From positions 499,501 to 563,500 of the forward strand of contig NZ_CP030862.1 in assembly GCF_003325375.1 (NCBI RefSeq): a stretch of 64,000 nucleotides of DNA, given 5' to 3'. The notes below the pieces were generated by a model. The model saw nothing but the letters and a program-made list of their open reading frames with translations. It did not search any database and was not told the DNA's origin. Positions within the stretch are counted from its first letter, which is position 1; every line of letters begins with the position of its first letter. The stretch is from Streptomyces globosus. Lineage in GTDB: Bacteria > Actinomycetota > Actinomycetes > Streptomycetales > Streptomycetaceae. A program made the translations under genes and the position numbers. Below are positions 46,642 to 56,777 of the stretch, piece by piece.

Positions 46642-46961
46642 CAGTCCTCCACTTCTCGCTGCGGCGCCGCGTTGGCGCCCGCGCCGGGCCCGCCGTCCGC
46701 CGGTGGGCCGGTGGAGATTTACTCACGCCGTAAGCCGCGAAGGGGACATATGACACATAAAAGGATCATCAGCACCCACGTGGAGTACCGGGGCCCCCGT
46801 CCCCTACGGGTGGGGGAGGGGGAGGCCGCGCCGTGTCATCCCCTGGGCGTACGCGCAGTTGAGTCCGAGGGGTGACGCCCCGGACCCCGCCCGTTTGGTC
46901 CCATGGAGACACCCCACCGGAAGCGACGAAGAGCCCCCGTAGACGAAGAGGCAGGGCAGAC
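46642..46961. other. Divergent spacer
   Basis: It separates the DUF11 gene from the LolA-like gene. The most AT-rich part (about 46720-46775) is the likely promoter zone of the DUF11 gene. GAGGCAGGG just before 46962 is the ribosome-binding site of the next gene. No repeat or operator stands out. Confidence 0.35.
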
Positions 46962-48155
46962 ATGGCAACGAACGACAAGACCCGCAAGGCCGCCCGGTAC
47001 GCCGTACCGGTCGCGGTGGCGGGTGTGGCCGCCGCGACCGTGGCGATGGTCCCGGCCTTCGCCAACGCCGGCAGCCCCGAGCTGCCGAAGGTGACGGCCC
47101 AGCAGCTGATCGAGAAGATCGCCGCGTCGGACGTGCAGCAGTTCTCCGGCAGCGCGAAGATCACCACGGACCTGGGGCTGCCGTCCTTCGCGAGCGGCCT
47201 GCTCGGCGGCGGGGGCGTCGCCGGCGGCTCGGCCGACCCGCAGGAGAAGCTCGCGCAGCTGGCGAACGGCACGCACACGCTGCGCGTCGCGGCCGACGGC
47301 CCCGACCGCCAGAAGCTGACGTTCGTCGACGGCAAGGACGAGTACAGCCTGATCCACAACGGCGCCGAGGTCTGGGCCTACGACAGCAAGGCCAACGAGG
47401 TCTGGCACGAGAAGGACGCCGGGGCGGCCGGCGGGGACCGCCACAAGACGGCCGACCGGGCCGGCGCCTCCCCGCAGCAGGTGGCCAAGGAGGTGCTGGA
47501 GGCCGCCGGCCCGACCACCGAGGTCAGCGTCGGCGAGACCGCGCAGGTCGCCGGCCGCGACGCCTACCAGCTGGTCCTCAAGCCCAAGCACGGCGGCTCG
47601 ACCCTCTCCTCCGCCAAGATCGCGGTCGACGCGCAGAACGGCGTGCCGCTGCGCGTCCAGGTGCTCTCGGTGGAGGGCGGCAAGCCGATCCTGGACGCCG
47701 GCTTCACGAAGGTCGACTTCGCCAGGCCCGCCGCGGACACCTTCGCCTTCACCGCCCCCAAGGGCGCCAAGGTCACCGAGAGCGCGCCCGGCGGCCGCGG
47801 GCCGGGCCACGAGAAGGAGTTCAAGGGCCTGGAGGCCTTCCCCGGCCTGGAGGCCGTCACCGGCGGCGCCGGCGCCGCCGGCCCCTCGAAGGTCATAGGC
47901 GAGGGCTGGTCGGCGATCGCCCGGATCGACACCGGTGCGGGCCGGGGCCTGAAGGACATCGAGAACGACAAGAACGCGCCGAAGGAGGCCAAGCAGTTCC
48001 TGGACTCCCTGGGCGACAAGGTGAAGGGCTCCTTCGGTGAGGGCCGCGTCTTCTCCACCCGGGTGGTCAACGCCCTGATCACCGACGACGGCCGCGTCTA
48101 CGCCGGCGCCGTCACCAAGGACGCCCTGCTGAAGGCGGCGAACGCCGACAGGTGA
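46962..48155 (+). CDS. Secreted LolA-like (DUF2092-type) protein
   Basis: 397 residues from the ATG at 46962. Signal or anchor at 13-38 (RYAVPVAVAGVAAATVAMVPAFANAG). The rest resembles the LolA/LolB half-barrel of actinobacterial outer-membrane-lipoprotein-sorting-like proteins: LTFVDGKDEYSLIHNGAEVWAYDSKANEVWHE, GRDAYQLVLKP and DAQNGVPLRVQVLS. The region from about 265 is a charged insertion followed by helices. In these monoderm bacteria the role is unclear; binding a lipid or sensing the envelope is inferred. Confidence 0.8.
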   Translation: MATNDKTRKAARYAVPVAVAGVAAATVAMVPAFANAGSPELPKVTAQQLIEKIAASDVQQFSGSAKITTDLGLPSFASGLLGGGGVAGGSADPQEKLAQLANGTHTLRVAADGPDRQKLTFVDGKDEYSLIHNGAEVWAYDSKANEVWHEKDAGAAGGDRHKTADRAGASPQQVAKEVLEAAGPTTEVSVGETAQVAGRDAYQLVLKPKHGGSTLSSAKIAVDAQNGVPLRVQVLSVEGGKPILDAGFTKVDFARPAADTFAFTAPKGAKVTESAPGGRGPGHEKEFKGLEAFPGLEAVTGGAGAAGPSKVIGEGWSAIARIDTGAGRGLKDIENDKNAPKEAKQFLDSLGDKVKGSFGEGRVFSTRVVNALITDDGRVYAGAVTKDALLKAANADR

Positions 48156-48191
48156 CCGGCCGCGGCGGCCGTACGGGCCGCGCGGCGCACA

Positions 48192-48230
48192 CCGGGGGTG
48201 GGCGGGGACTGTGTCCCCGCCCACCCCCGG
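48192..48230 (+). terminator. Terminator after the LolA-like gene
   Basis: A perfect 18-bp stem (48192-48209 with 48213-48230) with a TGT loop, 37 bp after the stop. Confidence 0.8.
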
Positions 48231-48246
48231 CCCGTTCCGGCCCCGC

Positions 48247-48269
48247 GTACAGCGGGGCCGCTGTACCGT
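48247..48269 (+). promoter_or_regulatory. Operator and leaderless promoter of the toxin-antitoxin pair
   Basis: GTACAGCGG-GG-CCGCTGTAC (48247-48266) is a perfect 9-bp inverted repeat. It overlaps TACCGT (48264-48269), a likely -10 ending 7 bp before the ATG at 48277. The position is ideal for autorepression by the RHH antitoxin. An 8-bp GGCCCCGC/GCGGGGCC hairpin (about 48239-48259) partly overlaps it. Confidence 0.55.
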
Positions 48270-48276
48270 GTCAGGC

Positions 48277-48480
48277 ATGTCGAGACACGTCACCATCCGC
48301 CTGGACGAGGAGTTCCACGACCGCCTCAAGGCGCGAGCGGCGGCCATGGGGACGACGGTCACCGCGCTGATCACCGAGGTCACGGAGCGGGAACTCGACG
48401 AGGACCGGAGCAACTTCCTCTCCGGGATAGAGGAGTTCGCCGTCCACTGGGGCTACTTCCAGGAGCGGTTCGGCAATTGA
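48277..48480 (+). CDS. RHH antitoxin of a toxin-antitoxin pair
   Basis: 67 residues. HVTIRLDEEFHDRLKARAAAMGTTVTALITEVTEREL is a ribbon-helix-helix DNA-binding domain, and the last 20 residues (SNFLSGIEEFAVHWGYFQERF) would bind the toxin. The mRNA is probably leaderless. The stop overlaps the toxin start by 4 bp (TTGA), showing translational coupling. Expected to neutralise the toxin and repress the operon. Confidence 0.82.
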   Translation: MSRHVTIRLDEEFHDRLKARAAAMGTTVTALITEVTERELDEDRSNFLSGIEEFAVHWGYFQERFGN

Positions 48481-48893
48481 AGATCACCATGGAGTGGGCC
48501 TGGACCGCTCTGGCCCACCATCTGCCGTCGGATCCCGCCGTGTGGGATCCCTCAGGGGTGGCCGCCGCCGTCGCCCGCCACCGGAACGACCTCGTCCTGG
48601 TGCCCGAACAGCCCGCCCCGGACACCGCGTGGCGGGCCGCCGCGTTCCTGCACACCCTCGCGGTGTGCCCGGCGCTCGAATCGCCGATGAACGAGTTCTA
48701 CGCGGCCGCCGCCACCCGCTCCTACCTGCGCGTCGCCGGGGCGAAGCAGCTGCCCTCGCCCGAGGAGCTCGGCGACCTCGTGGAGGCGGCGAAGCTGGGC
48801 CGGGCCGACGTCGGGGCCGTGGCCGAGGAGCTGCGCGCCCTGATCAGGGAACCGCTCGACGCCTCCCCGGGGCTGCGCGGCGGGGAGGCGTAG
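48477..48893 (+). CDS. Fic/Doc-like toxin component, catalytic motif not visible
   Basis: 138 residues from the TTG at 48477 (ATG at 48489 is an alternative). LPSDPAVWDPSGVAAAVARHRNDLV and DTAWRAAAFLHTLAVCPALESPMNEFYAAAATRSYLRVAG follow the pattern of Streptomyces proteins called Fic-family toxins. The helix normally followed by HPFxxGNGR is recognisable, but the His and the GN loop are absent (CPALESPMNEF in their place), so AMP transfer is unlikely unless the site is different. Its partner is the RHH protein. Confidence 0.7.
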   Translation: MKITMEWAWTALAHHLPSDPAVWDPSGVAAAVARHRNDLVLVPEQPAPDTAWRAAAFLHTLAVCPALESPMNEFYAAAATRSYLRVAGAKQLPSPEELGDLVEAAKLGRADVGAVAEELRALIREPLDASPGLRGGEA

Positions 48894-48908
48894 AGCGCGG
48901 AGACACCG

Positions 48909-50333
<1,425 letters not shown>

Positions 50334-50373
50334 TCAAGACCGCGATCCGGTCAGGGTCGTTCGGAAAACGGAC

Positions 50374-50406
50374 GATCCCCGTCACGCGGGTGGCGTGACG
50401 GGGATC
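50374..50406 (-). terminator. Terminator of the RarD-like gene
   Basis: A perfect 14-bp stem GATCCCCGTCACGC/GCGTGACGGGGATC (50374-50387 and 50393-50406). On the minus strand it is followed by GTCCGTTTTCCG. It isolates the transporter gene from the aminopeptidase gene. Confidence 0.82.
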
Positions 50407-50437
50407 GCGGGGGCCGTGGGGCGCGGGGGGCGCCGTC

Positions 50438-51448
50438 CTACGCGCGCTCGGGCGCCGGGGCGGCCGGCGCCGCGGCGGCCGCGGAAGCGGAAGGAGCGGG
50501 CACCGGGGCGGGCAGGGGGGCGGAATCGGCGGCTGCCGCCCCGGCGGCCGCCAGGCGGGCGCGCGTGGCATGGGCGGTGCGGAGGGCGTCCCAGGTCAGC
50601 ACGGCGAGTGCGGCCCAGACGAGGGAGAAGCCGATCCAGCGCTCCGTCGGCATGGCCTCGCGGAAGTAGAGGACGCCGAGGGCGAACTGGAAGACAGGCG
50701 CGAGGTATTGGAGCAGGCCGAGCGTGGACAGCGGGACGCGGATCGCGGCCGCCCCGAAGAACACCAGCGGCACCGCGGTCACGAGTCCCGTCGAGGCCAG
50801 GAGCGCCGAGTGCGCGAGGCCCTCGGAGCCGAAGGCGGCCTGCCCCTGCAGGCCGAGCCAGACGAGGTAGGCGAGGGCGGGCGGGAAGAGCAGGGCGGTC
50901 TCGGCGGCCAGCGATTCGACGCCGCCCATGTTGAGCTTCTTCTTGATCAGCCCGTACGCGGCGAAGGAGAAGGCGAGGACCAGCGAGATCCACGGCGGGC
51001 GCCCGTATCCGACGGCGAGCACCACCACGGCGGCGAAGCCGATCCCGACGGCCGCCCACTGGGCGCGGCGCAGCCGCTCGCCGAGCAGGAGGACGCCGAT
51101 GGCGATGGTGACGAGCGGGTTGATGAAGTAGCCGAGGCTGGACTCGACCACCGCGCCGTTGTTGACCGCCCAGATGTACAGGCCCCAGTTCACGGAGATC
51201 ACCGAGGCGGCGAGCGCGGTCAGGCCGAGCTTGCGGGGCTGCCGCGCGAGCTCGCGTATCCATCCCCAGCGGCGCAGGGCCAGCAGCAGTACGCCGACGA
51301 CGGCGAGCGACCACACCATGCGGTGGGCCAGGATCTCGACCGCCCCGGCCGGCTTGAGGAGCGGCCAGAACAGGGGCACCAGGCCCCACATCCCGTACGC
51401 GCCGAATCCGTAGAGCAGACCCGTGCGCTGCTCGTTCTCCGCCTTCAC
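50438..51448 (-). CDS. rarD: EamA/RarD-family transporter
   Basis: 336 residues from the GTG at 51448, chosen because GGGAGG lies 5 bp upstream; an ATG at 51466 is possible. Ten membrane helices. RarD signatures are GLLYGFGAYGMWGLVPLFWPLL, EILAHRMVWSL, VNWGLYIWAVNNGAVVESSLGYFINPL and PLSTLGLLQYLAPVFQFALGVLYFRE. The C-terminal 35 residues are an Ala/Pro tail. A drug/metabolite exporter of the inner membrane; its substrate is unknown. Confidence 0.9.
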   Translation of the reverse strand: MKAENEQRTGLLYGFGAYGMWGLVPLFWPLLKPAGAVEILAHRMVWSLAVVGVLLLALRRWGWIRELARQPRKLGLTALAASVISVNWGLYIWAVNNGAVVESSLGYFINPLVTIAIGVLLLGERLRRAQWAAVGIGFAAVVVLAVGYGRPPWISLVLAFSFAAYGLIKKKLNMGGVESLAAETALLFPPALAYLVWLGLQGQAAFGSEGLAHSALLASTGLVTAVPLVFFGAAAIRVPLSTLGLLQYLAPVFQFALGVLYFREAMPTERWIGFSLVWAALAVLTWDALRTAHATRARLAAAGAAAADSAPLPAPVPAPSASAAAAAPAAPAPERA

Positions 51449-51623
51449 GAAGGCCTCCCGTCGCATTCCGGCCAACCTCACGACGAACTTAGCGCTGCGG
51501 AGCCCGGATGTCATGCCCGTAACGGCGAGATACTCATGACAGATCCGGGGTCTTGTGCGGCCGGCGCCGGGCGGACTCGCAGATTCCGCCCGGCGGCGGG
51601 GCGCGCGGGGTGCGGGCGGCGGG

Positions 51624-52481
51624 TCAGCCCGCCAGGGCGGCGGAGATCGCGGCGGAGATCGGCGTGGTGGGCCGGCCGATCAGCCGGGACAGGTCGCCGC
51701 CGGTGTGGGCGAGGCGGCCGCGGGAGATCGCCGCGTCCACGTCGACGAGGAGCGCCGCGAAGCCCTCGGGCACCCCGGCGCCGGTCAGGATCGACAGGTG
51801 GGCGTCGGCCGGCACCTCGGTGTACGCGACCTTGCGGCCGGACTGCGCGGCGACCTCGGCCGCGTACTCGGCGAGGCTCCAGGCGGTGTCGCCCGAGAGT
51901 TCGTAGACCGTGTTCTCGTGGCCCTCGCCGGTCAGGACGGCTGCCGCTGCGGCGGCGTAGTCGGCGCGCGCCGCGGAGGCGACGCGCCCGTCGCCCGCGC
52001 TGCCGACGACGGCGCCGTGCTCCAGGACGCCGGCCAGGTGGCCCGTGTAGTTCTCGTGGTACCAGCCGTTGCGCAGGAAGGTGTAAGGCAGGCCCGAGTC
52101 GAGGACGGCCTGCTCGGTGGCCCTGTGCTCCGCCGCCAGCTCGAAGTCGGCCTCGGGGCCGCCGAGGATGCCGGTGTAGGCGAGGAGGGACACGCCGGCG
52201 GCCTTCGCCGCGTCGATCACGGCGGTGTGCTGCGCGGTGCGCCGGCCCACCTCGTTGCCGGAGATCAGCAGGACGCGGTCGCCCCGGCGGAAGGCGCCGG
52301 CCAGGCTCTCGGGGGAGTCGTAGTCGGCGATGCGGATCTCCACCCCGCGCCCGGCGAGGTCGGCGGCCTTCGCCCCGTCCCGGACGACGGCGGCCACCTC
52401 GGCCGCGGGGACACGGGCCAGCAGCTCCTCCACGACAAGGCGGCCGAGGGCTCCGGTGGCTCCGGTGACGACGATGCTCAT
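51624..52481 (-). CDS. NmrA/QorB-like NAD(P)H-binding reductase
   Basis: 285 residues. N-terminal Rossmann motif VVTGATGALGRLVVEELL (4-21), then RIADYDSPESLAGAFRRGDRVLLISGNEVGRR and SLLAYTGILGGP, the layout of E. coli QorB (NADPH:quinone reductase 2). No YxxxK pair, as in other atypical SDRs of the NmrA group. Likely reduces a quinone or an electrophile in the cytosol. Symmetrical elements in its promoter suggest redox or ligand control, but no regulator gene is adjacent. Confidence 0.87.
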   Translation of the reverse strand: MSIVVTGATGALGRLVVEELLARVPAAEVAAVVRDGAKAADLAGRGVEIRIADYDSPESLAGAFRRGDRVLLISGNEVGRRTAQHTAVIDAAKAAGVSLLAYTGILGGPEADFELAAEHRATEQAVLDSGLPYTFLRNGWYHENYTGHLAGVLEHGAVVGSAGDGRVASAARADYAAAAAAVLTGEGHENTVYELSGDTAWSLAEYAAEVAAQSGRKVAYTEVPADAHLSILTGAGVPEGFAALLVDVDAAISRGRLAHTGGDLSRLIGRPTTPISAAISAALAG

Positions 52482-52532
52482 GGCGGGTGCTCCCTTGCAG
52501 TGGGCGCGGGGCCTCTCCCCGGCTCACGCACC

Positions 52533-52563
52533 ACCTTACAGAAAGCGCTAACTTTTTGAAAGT
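52533..52563 (-). promoter_or_regulatory. Promoter and operator of the QorB-like gene
   Basis: On the minus strand TTCAAA (-35, complement 52555-52560) and TAAGGT (-10, complement 52533-52538) are 16 bp apart. ACTTT-TTG-AAAGT (52551-52563) is an inverted repeat covering the -35, and GAAAG recurs at 52541. This is a likely repressor site, perhaps for an HxlR- or MarR-type protein encoded elsewhere. Confidence 0.5.
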
Positions 52564-52657
52564 ATTCGTGGTGCGGGCCCGTCCTCCTTGCGGTGCGGGC
52601 CCGTCATCCCGTCCCGCGGCGACGGCCCGCCGGGGCGGCGCGCACCGCACACGACGA

Positions 52658-52687
52658 GGCCCGGAGCTCCTGGTGGAGCCCCGGGCC
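52658..52687 (-). terminator. Terminator of the kor genes
   Basis: A 13-bp hairpin with one mismatch (GGCCCGGAGCTCC facing GGAGCCCCGGGCC, loop TGGT), 24 bp past the korB stop on the minus strand. Confidence 0.7.
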
Positions 52688-52710
52688 GGGGGATCGGCGC
52701 GCCGACAAGT

Positions 52711-53778
52711 TCAGCCGACGACGGTCCAGGTGTCGTTGCCGGCGAGCAGCGCGGCGAGGTCGCCCCCGCCCTTGGCGGCGGCGGCGGTCTCCAGCTGCTC
52801 GGCCATGAGCGTGTCGTACACGGGCCGCTCCACGCTGCGGAAGACGCCGATCGGCGTCTGGTGCAGCGTGTCCGGGTCGGCCAGCCGGGACAGCGCGAAG
52901 GCCGTGGTGGGGCTTGCCGCCCGGGCGTCGTGGACCAGGACGCGCGCCTCGTTCTCCGCGGTGACCTCGACGACCTCCAGGTCCCCGGTCGCCGGATCGC
53001 GTACGACGCCCTTGCGGCCGCCCGCCCCGAGGCGGATCGGCTGCCCGTGCTCCAGGCGGATCACCGCCTCCTCGGCCCGGTCCCTGTCCTTCAGGGCGTC
53101 GAAGGCGCCGTCGTTGAAGATGTTGCAGTTCTGGTAGATCTCCACCAGCGCCGTGCCCGGGTGGTCCGCGGCCGCCCGCAGCACCTCGGTGAGGTGCTTG
53201 CGGTCGGAGTCGACGGTGCGCGCCACGAACGACGCCTCCGCGCCCAGCGCCAGCGACACCGGGTTGAAGGGCGCGTCGAGCGAGCCCATCGGCGTCGACT
53301 TGGTGATCTTCCCGAGCTCGGAGGTGGGCGAGTACTGCCCCTTGGTCAGCCCGTAGATCCGGTTGTTGAACAGCAGGATCTTGAGGTTGACGTTCCGCCG
53401 CAGCGCGTGGATCAGGTGGTTGCCGCCGATGGACAGCGCGTCGCCGTCACCGGTGACGACCCACACCGACAGGTCGCGCCGGGAGGTGGCCAGGCCCGTC
53501 GCGATGGCGGGGGCCCGGCCGTGGATGGAGTGCATCCCGTACGTGTTCATGTAGTACGGGAAACGCGAGGAGCAGCCGATGCCGGAGACGAAGACGATGT
53601 TCTCCCGCGCCAGCCCGAGCTCCGGCATGAAGCCCTGCACCGCGGCGAGCACGGCGTAGTCGCCGCAGCCGGGGCACCAGCGGACCTCCTGGTCGGACTT
53701 GAAGTCCTTCATGGACTGGCGGGCCTCGGCCCTGGGGACCAGAGAGAGCAGGCTCGCCGTGTCGGTCGCCTCAGTCAT
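52711..53778 (-). CDS. korB: 2-oxoacid:ferredoxin oxidoreductase subunit beta
   Basis: 355 residues from the ATG at 53778, which overlaps the korA stop by 8 bp. Cluster ligands in VRWCPGCGDY and GIGCSSRFPYY; the thiamine-diphosphate motif GDGDALSIGGNHLIHALRRN to NNRIYGLTKGQYSPTS. Together with KorA it oxidises a 2-oxoacid, most likely 2-oxoglutarate, with CoA and passes electrons to ferredoxin. Cytosolic, oxygen-tolerant type with no gamma or delta subunit, as in actinobacteria and Hydrogenobacter. Confidence 0.94.
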   Translation of the reverse strand: MTEATDTASLLSLVPRAEARQSMKDFKSDQEVRWCPGCGDYAVLAAVQGFMPELGLARENIVFVSGIGCSSRFPYYMNTYGMHSIHGRAPAIATGLATSRRDLSVWVVTGDGDALSIGGNHLIHALRRNVNLKILLFNNRIYGLTKGQYSPTSELGKITKSTPMGSLDAPFNPVSLALGAEASFVARTVDSDRKHLTEVLRAAADHPGTALVEIYQNCNIFNDGAFDALKDRDRAEEAVIRLEHGQPIRLGAGGRKGVVRDPATGDLEVVEVTAENEARVLVHDARAASPTTAFALSRLADPDTLHQTPIGVFRSVERPVYDTLMAEQLETAAAAKGGGDLAALLAGNDTWTVVG

Positions 53779-55729
53779 TGATGGCCTCCTCCAGTACCTT
53801 CGCGAGCTGCTCCGCCTTGAACGGCATGCCGTTGACCTGCGTGTACGAGCGGGCATCGACCAGGTAGCGGGCCCGCAGCAGGGTCGCGAGCTGCCCGAGG
53901 TTCATCTCCGGCACCACGACCGTGTCGTAGCTCCGCAGCACCTCCCCAAGGTTGCGCGGGAAGGGGTTGAGGTGGCGCAGGTGGGCCTGCGCGACCGGCA
54001 GGCCGGCGTGGCGCAGCCGGCGGACGGCGGCCGTGATCGGCCCGTACGTGGAGCCCCAGCCGACGACCAGGGTCCGGGCGCCGTCCGGGTCGTCGACCTC
54101 CAGGTCGGGCACCTCGACGCCGTCGACCTTGGCCTGGCGGGTGCGGACCATCAGGTCGTGGTTGGCGGGGTCGTAGGAGATGTTCCCCGTGCCGTCCTGC
54201 TTCTCGATGCCGCCGATGCGGTGCTCCAGGCCGGGAGTGCCCGGCACGGCCCACGGGCGGGCCAGCGTCTCGGGGTCCCGCTTGTACGGCCAGAAGACCT
54301 CGGTGCCGTCCCGGAGGGTGTGGTTCGGCCCGTCGGCGAAGGCGACCCGCAGGTCGGGCAGCTCCTCCTGGTCGGGGATCCGCCAGGGCTCGGAGCCGTT
54401 GGCGAGGTACCCGTCGGACAGCAGGAACACCGGCGTCCGGTACGTCAGCGCGATGCGGGCCGCGTCCAGGGCTGCGGCGAAGCAGTCCGCCGGGGTGCGC
54501 GGGGCCACGATCGGCACCGGCGCCTCGCCGTTGCGCCCGTACATGGCCTGGAGCAGGTCCGCCTGCTCCGTCTTGGTGGGCAGGCCCGTGGAGGGGCCGC
54601 CGCGCTGGATGTCCACGATCAGCAGCGGCAGCTCCAGGGAGACCGCCAGGCCGATCGTCTCCGACTTCAGCGCCACGCCCGGCCCGGAGGTGGTGGTGAC
54701 GCCGAGTGCGCCGCCGAAGGCCGCGCCGAGCGCGGCGCCGATGCCGGCGATCTCGTCCTCGGCCTGGAAGGTCCGCACGCCGAAGTTCTTGTGCCGGCTC
54801 AGCTCGTGCAGGATGTCCGAGGCCGGGGTGATCGGGTACGAGCCGAGGTAGAGCGGCAGGCCGGCCTGCCGGCTCGCGGCGATCAGCCCGTACGACAGGG
54901 CGAGGTTCCCGGAGATGTTGCGGTAGGTGCCGGTCGGGAACGCGCGGGTGGCCGGGGCCACCTCGTAGGAGACCGCGAAGTCCTCGGTCGTCTCGCCGAA
55001 GTTCCAGCCCGCGCGGAACGCCGCGACGTTCGCCTCGGCGATGTCCGGCTTCTTGGCGAACTTCTGCCGCAGGAAGTTCTCCGTGCCCTCGGTCGGCCGG
55101 TGGTACATCCAGCTCAGCAGGCCCAGCGCGAACATGTTCTTGCTGCGCTCGGCCTCCTTGCGGGAGAGCCCGAAGTCCTTCAGCGCCTCGACCGTGAGGG
55201 TCGTCAGCGGCACCGGGTGGATGTTGTACGCGCCCAGGGAGCCGTCCTCCAGCGGCGAGGTGTCGTAGCCGACCTTCGCCATCGGGCGCTTGGTGAATTC
55301 GTCGGTATTGATGATGATCTCCGCGCCGCGCGGAACGTCGCCGATGTTCGCCTTCAGCGCGGCCGGATTCATCGCCACCAGCACGTTCGGGGCATCGCCC
55401 GGCGTGAGGATGTCGTGGTCCGCGAAATGCAACTGGAACGAGGAGACGCCGGGCAGGGTGCCGGCGGGGGCCCGGATCTCGGCCGGGAAGTTCGGCAGGG
55501 TGGAGAGGTCGTTCCCGAAGGCCGCCGTCTCCGAGGTGAACCGGTCGCCGGTGAGCTGCATGCCGTCCCCCGAGTCACCCGCGAAGCGGATGATCACCCG
55601 GTCGAGGCGGCGCACTTCCTTCCCGCCGCCGCCCGGACCCGGGGGCGTCCTCTGCTCGCCGACGACTGCCGGCTCGGCGCCGCCGGCCCCGTCGGCCTGC
55701 TCGGCTGGGCTACTGACCTGACTGGTCAC
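53771..55729 (-). CDS. korA: 2-oxoacid:ferredoxin oxidoreductase subunit alpha
   Basis: 652 residues. The GTG at 55729 has AAGGAGG about 9 bp upstream. It is a fusion of the gamma-type domain (about 40-225: VIIRFAGDSGDGMQLTGDRFT, VAMNPAALKANIGD) and the alpha pyrimidine-binding domain (GSYPITPASDILHELSRHK, EDEIAGIGAALGAAFGGALGVTTTSGPGV), with a C-terminal CoA-binding-like part. The first gene of a two-gene unit, it lies about 3.9 kb from the second nuo cluster, transcribed away from it. Confidence 0.95.
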   Translation of the reverse strand: MTSQVSSPAEQADGAGGAEPAVVGEQRTPPGPGGGGKEVRRLDRVIIRFAGDSGDGMQLTGDRFTSETAAFGNDLSTLPNFPAEIRAPAGTLPGVSSFQLHFADHDILTPGDAPNVLVAMNPAALKANIGDVPRGAEIIINTDEFTKRPMAKVGYDTSPLEDGSLGAYNIHPVPLTTLTVEALKDFGLSRKEAERSKNMFALGLLSWMYHRPTEGTENFLRQKFAKKPDIAEANVAAFRAGWNFGETTEDFAVSYEVAPATRAFPTGTYRNISGNLALSYGLIAASRQAGLPLYLGSYPITPASDILHELSRHKNFGVRTFQAEDEIAGIGAALGAAFGGALGVTTTSGPGVALKSETIGLAVSLELPLLIVDIQRGGPSTGLPTKTEQADLLQAMYGRNGEAPVPIVAPRTPADCFAAALDAARIALTYRTPVFLLSDGYLANGSEPWRIPDQEELPDLRVAFADGPNHTLRDGTEVFWPYKRDPETLARPWAVPGTPGLEHRIGGIEKQDGTGNISYDPANHDLMVRTRQAKVDGVEVPDLEVDDPDGARTLVVGWGSTYGPITAAVRRLRHAGLPVAQAHLRHLNPFPRNLGEVLRSYDTVVVPEMNLGQLATLLRARYLVDARSYTQVNGMPFKAEQLAKVLEEAIND

Positions 55730-55872
55730 TGAACTGGACCTCCTTCGAGGCGTGGCGTTGCCGCTCCAAGGCCCACCCTACGACGCCGGGCCTGCCCATA
55801 TCGGGGACATTCATACTCCGGACCGCCGCACAAGACGGCCTCCGGTCAGAATTCCGCGAGATTCCGCGGCAA

Positions 55873-55936
55873 TCCCGGGGATTCACCCATTCCGATTTTT
55901 TCGGCGGCGTTCAGGAAAAGGTGTGAATCCCCGGGA
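55873..55936 (-). terminator. Long-arm hairpin after the response-regulator gene
   Basis: TCCCGGGGATTCAC (55873-55886) and GTGAATCCCCGGGA (55923-55936) form a perfect 14-bp inverted repeat around 36 nt that includes a small CCGA-TTTTT-TCGG hairpin. It lies 22 bp after the response-regulator stop and may act as terminator. The rest of 55730-55958 has no gene. Confidence 0.55.
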
Positions 55937-55958
55937 GGCGCCCGGCCCGGAGGGGCGG

Positions 55959-56630
55959 TCAGGAGCGCAGGTAGGCCAGGACCGCCAGGACGCGCCGGTG
56001 GTCGCCCTCGCTGGGCGACAGGCCCAGCTTCATGAAGATGTTGCCGACGTGCTTCTCGACGGCGCCGTCGCTGACCACGAGCTGCTTGGCCACCGCCGAG
56101 TTCGTCCGGCCCTCCGCCATCAGCCCCAGCACCTCCCGCTCGCGCGGGGTCAGCCCCGCCAGCACGTCCTGCCGGCGGCTGCGCCCCAGCAGCTGGGCGA
56201 CGACCTCCGGGTCCAGCGCGGTGCCGCCGCGGGCGACGCGGACCACCGCGTCCAGGAACTCGCGGACGTCGGCCACCCGGTCCTTGAGGAGGTAGCCCAC
56301 GCCGGTGCTGGATCCGGCCAGGAGCTCGGTGGCGTACTGCTCCTCCACGTACTGCGACAGCACGAGCACCCCGACCCCGGGGTGGCTGCGGCGCAGCCGT
56401 ACGGCCGCCCGGACGCCCTCGTCCGTGTGCGTCGGGGGCATCCGCACGTCGGCCACGACCACGTCGGGCAGCGCGCCCCCGGCCCCCAGCTCGTCCACCG
56501 TCCTGAGCAGGGCTTCCGCGTCCCCGACGCCCGCGACGACGTCGTGCCCCCGGTCGGTCAGCAGCCGCGTCAGCCCCTCCCGCAGCAGCACCGAGTCCTC
56601 GGCGATGACCACCCGCACCCTGTCTTCCAC
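55959..56630 (-). CDS. NarL/LuxR-type response regulator
   Basis: 223 residues from the GTG at 56630, placed just before the receiver domain. Receiver: acidic pair Glu11-Asp12 ([10 protein letters not shown]), phosphoacceptor Asp61 (VVADVRMPP) and Lys in YLLKDR. C-terminal HTH (about 155-215): [45 protein letters not shown]. It is the only regulator for the two kinases upstream, with which it shares strand and order. Target genes are unknown. Confidence 0.93.
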   Translation of the reverse strand: MEDRVRVVIAEDSVLLREGLTRLLTDRGHDVVAGVGDAEALLRTVDELGAGGALPDVVVADVRMPPTHTDEGVRAAVRLRRSHPGVGVLVLSQYVEEQYATELLAGSSTGVGYLLKDRVADVREFLDAVVRVARGGTALDPEVVAQLLGRSRRQDVLAGLTPREREVLGLMAEGRTNSAVAKQLVVSDGAVEKHVGNIFMKLGLSPSEGDHRRVLAVLAYLRS

Positions 56631-56777
56631 GATCCCGCAGCTCCCGCGTCCACTCGTCCGTTGTGCCGACGCGGCCAAGCATTCCAGGCCGGGGGCGCGT
56701 ACGGGGGCGCACAGGGGGCGCGTTCGGGAGGGGCAGTCAGCGGAGCTGTGGGTTCCGGCAGGTGGGGCGCCGCCCGG

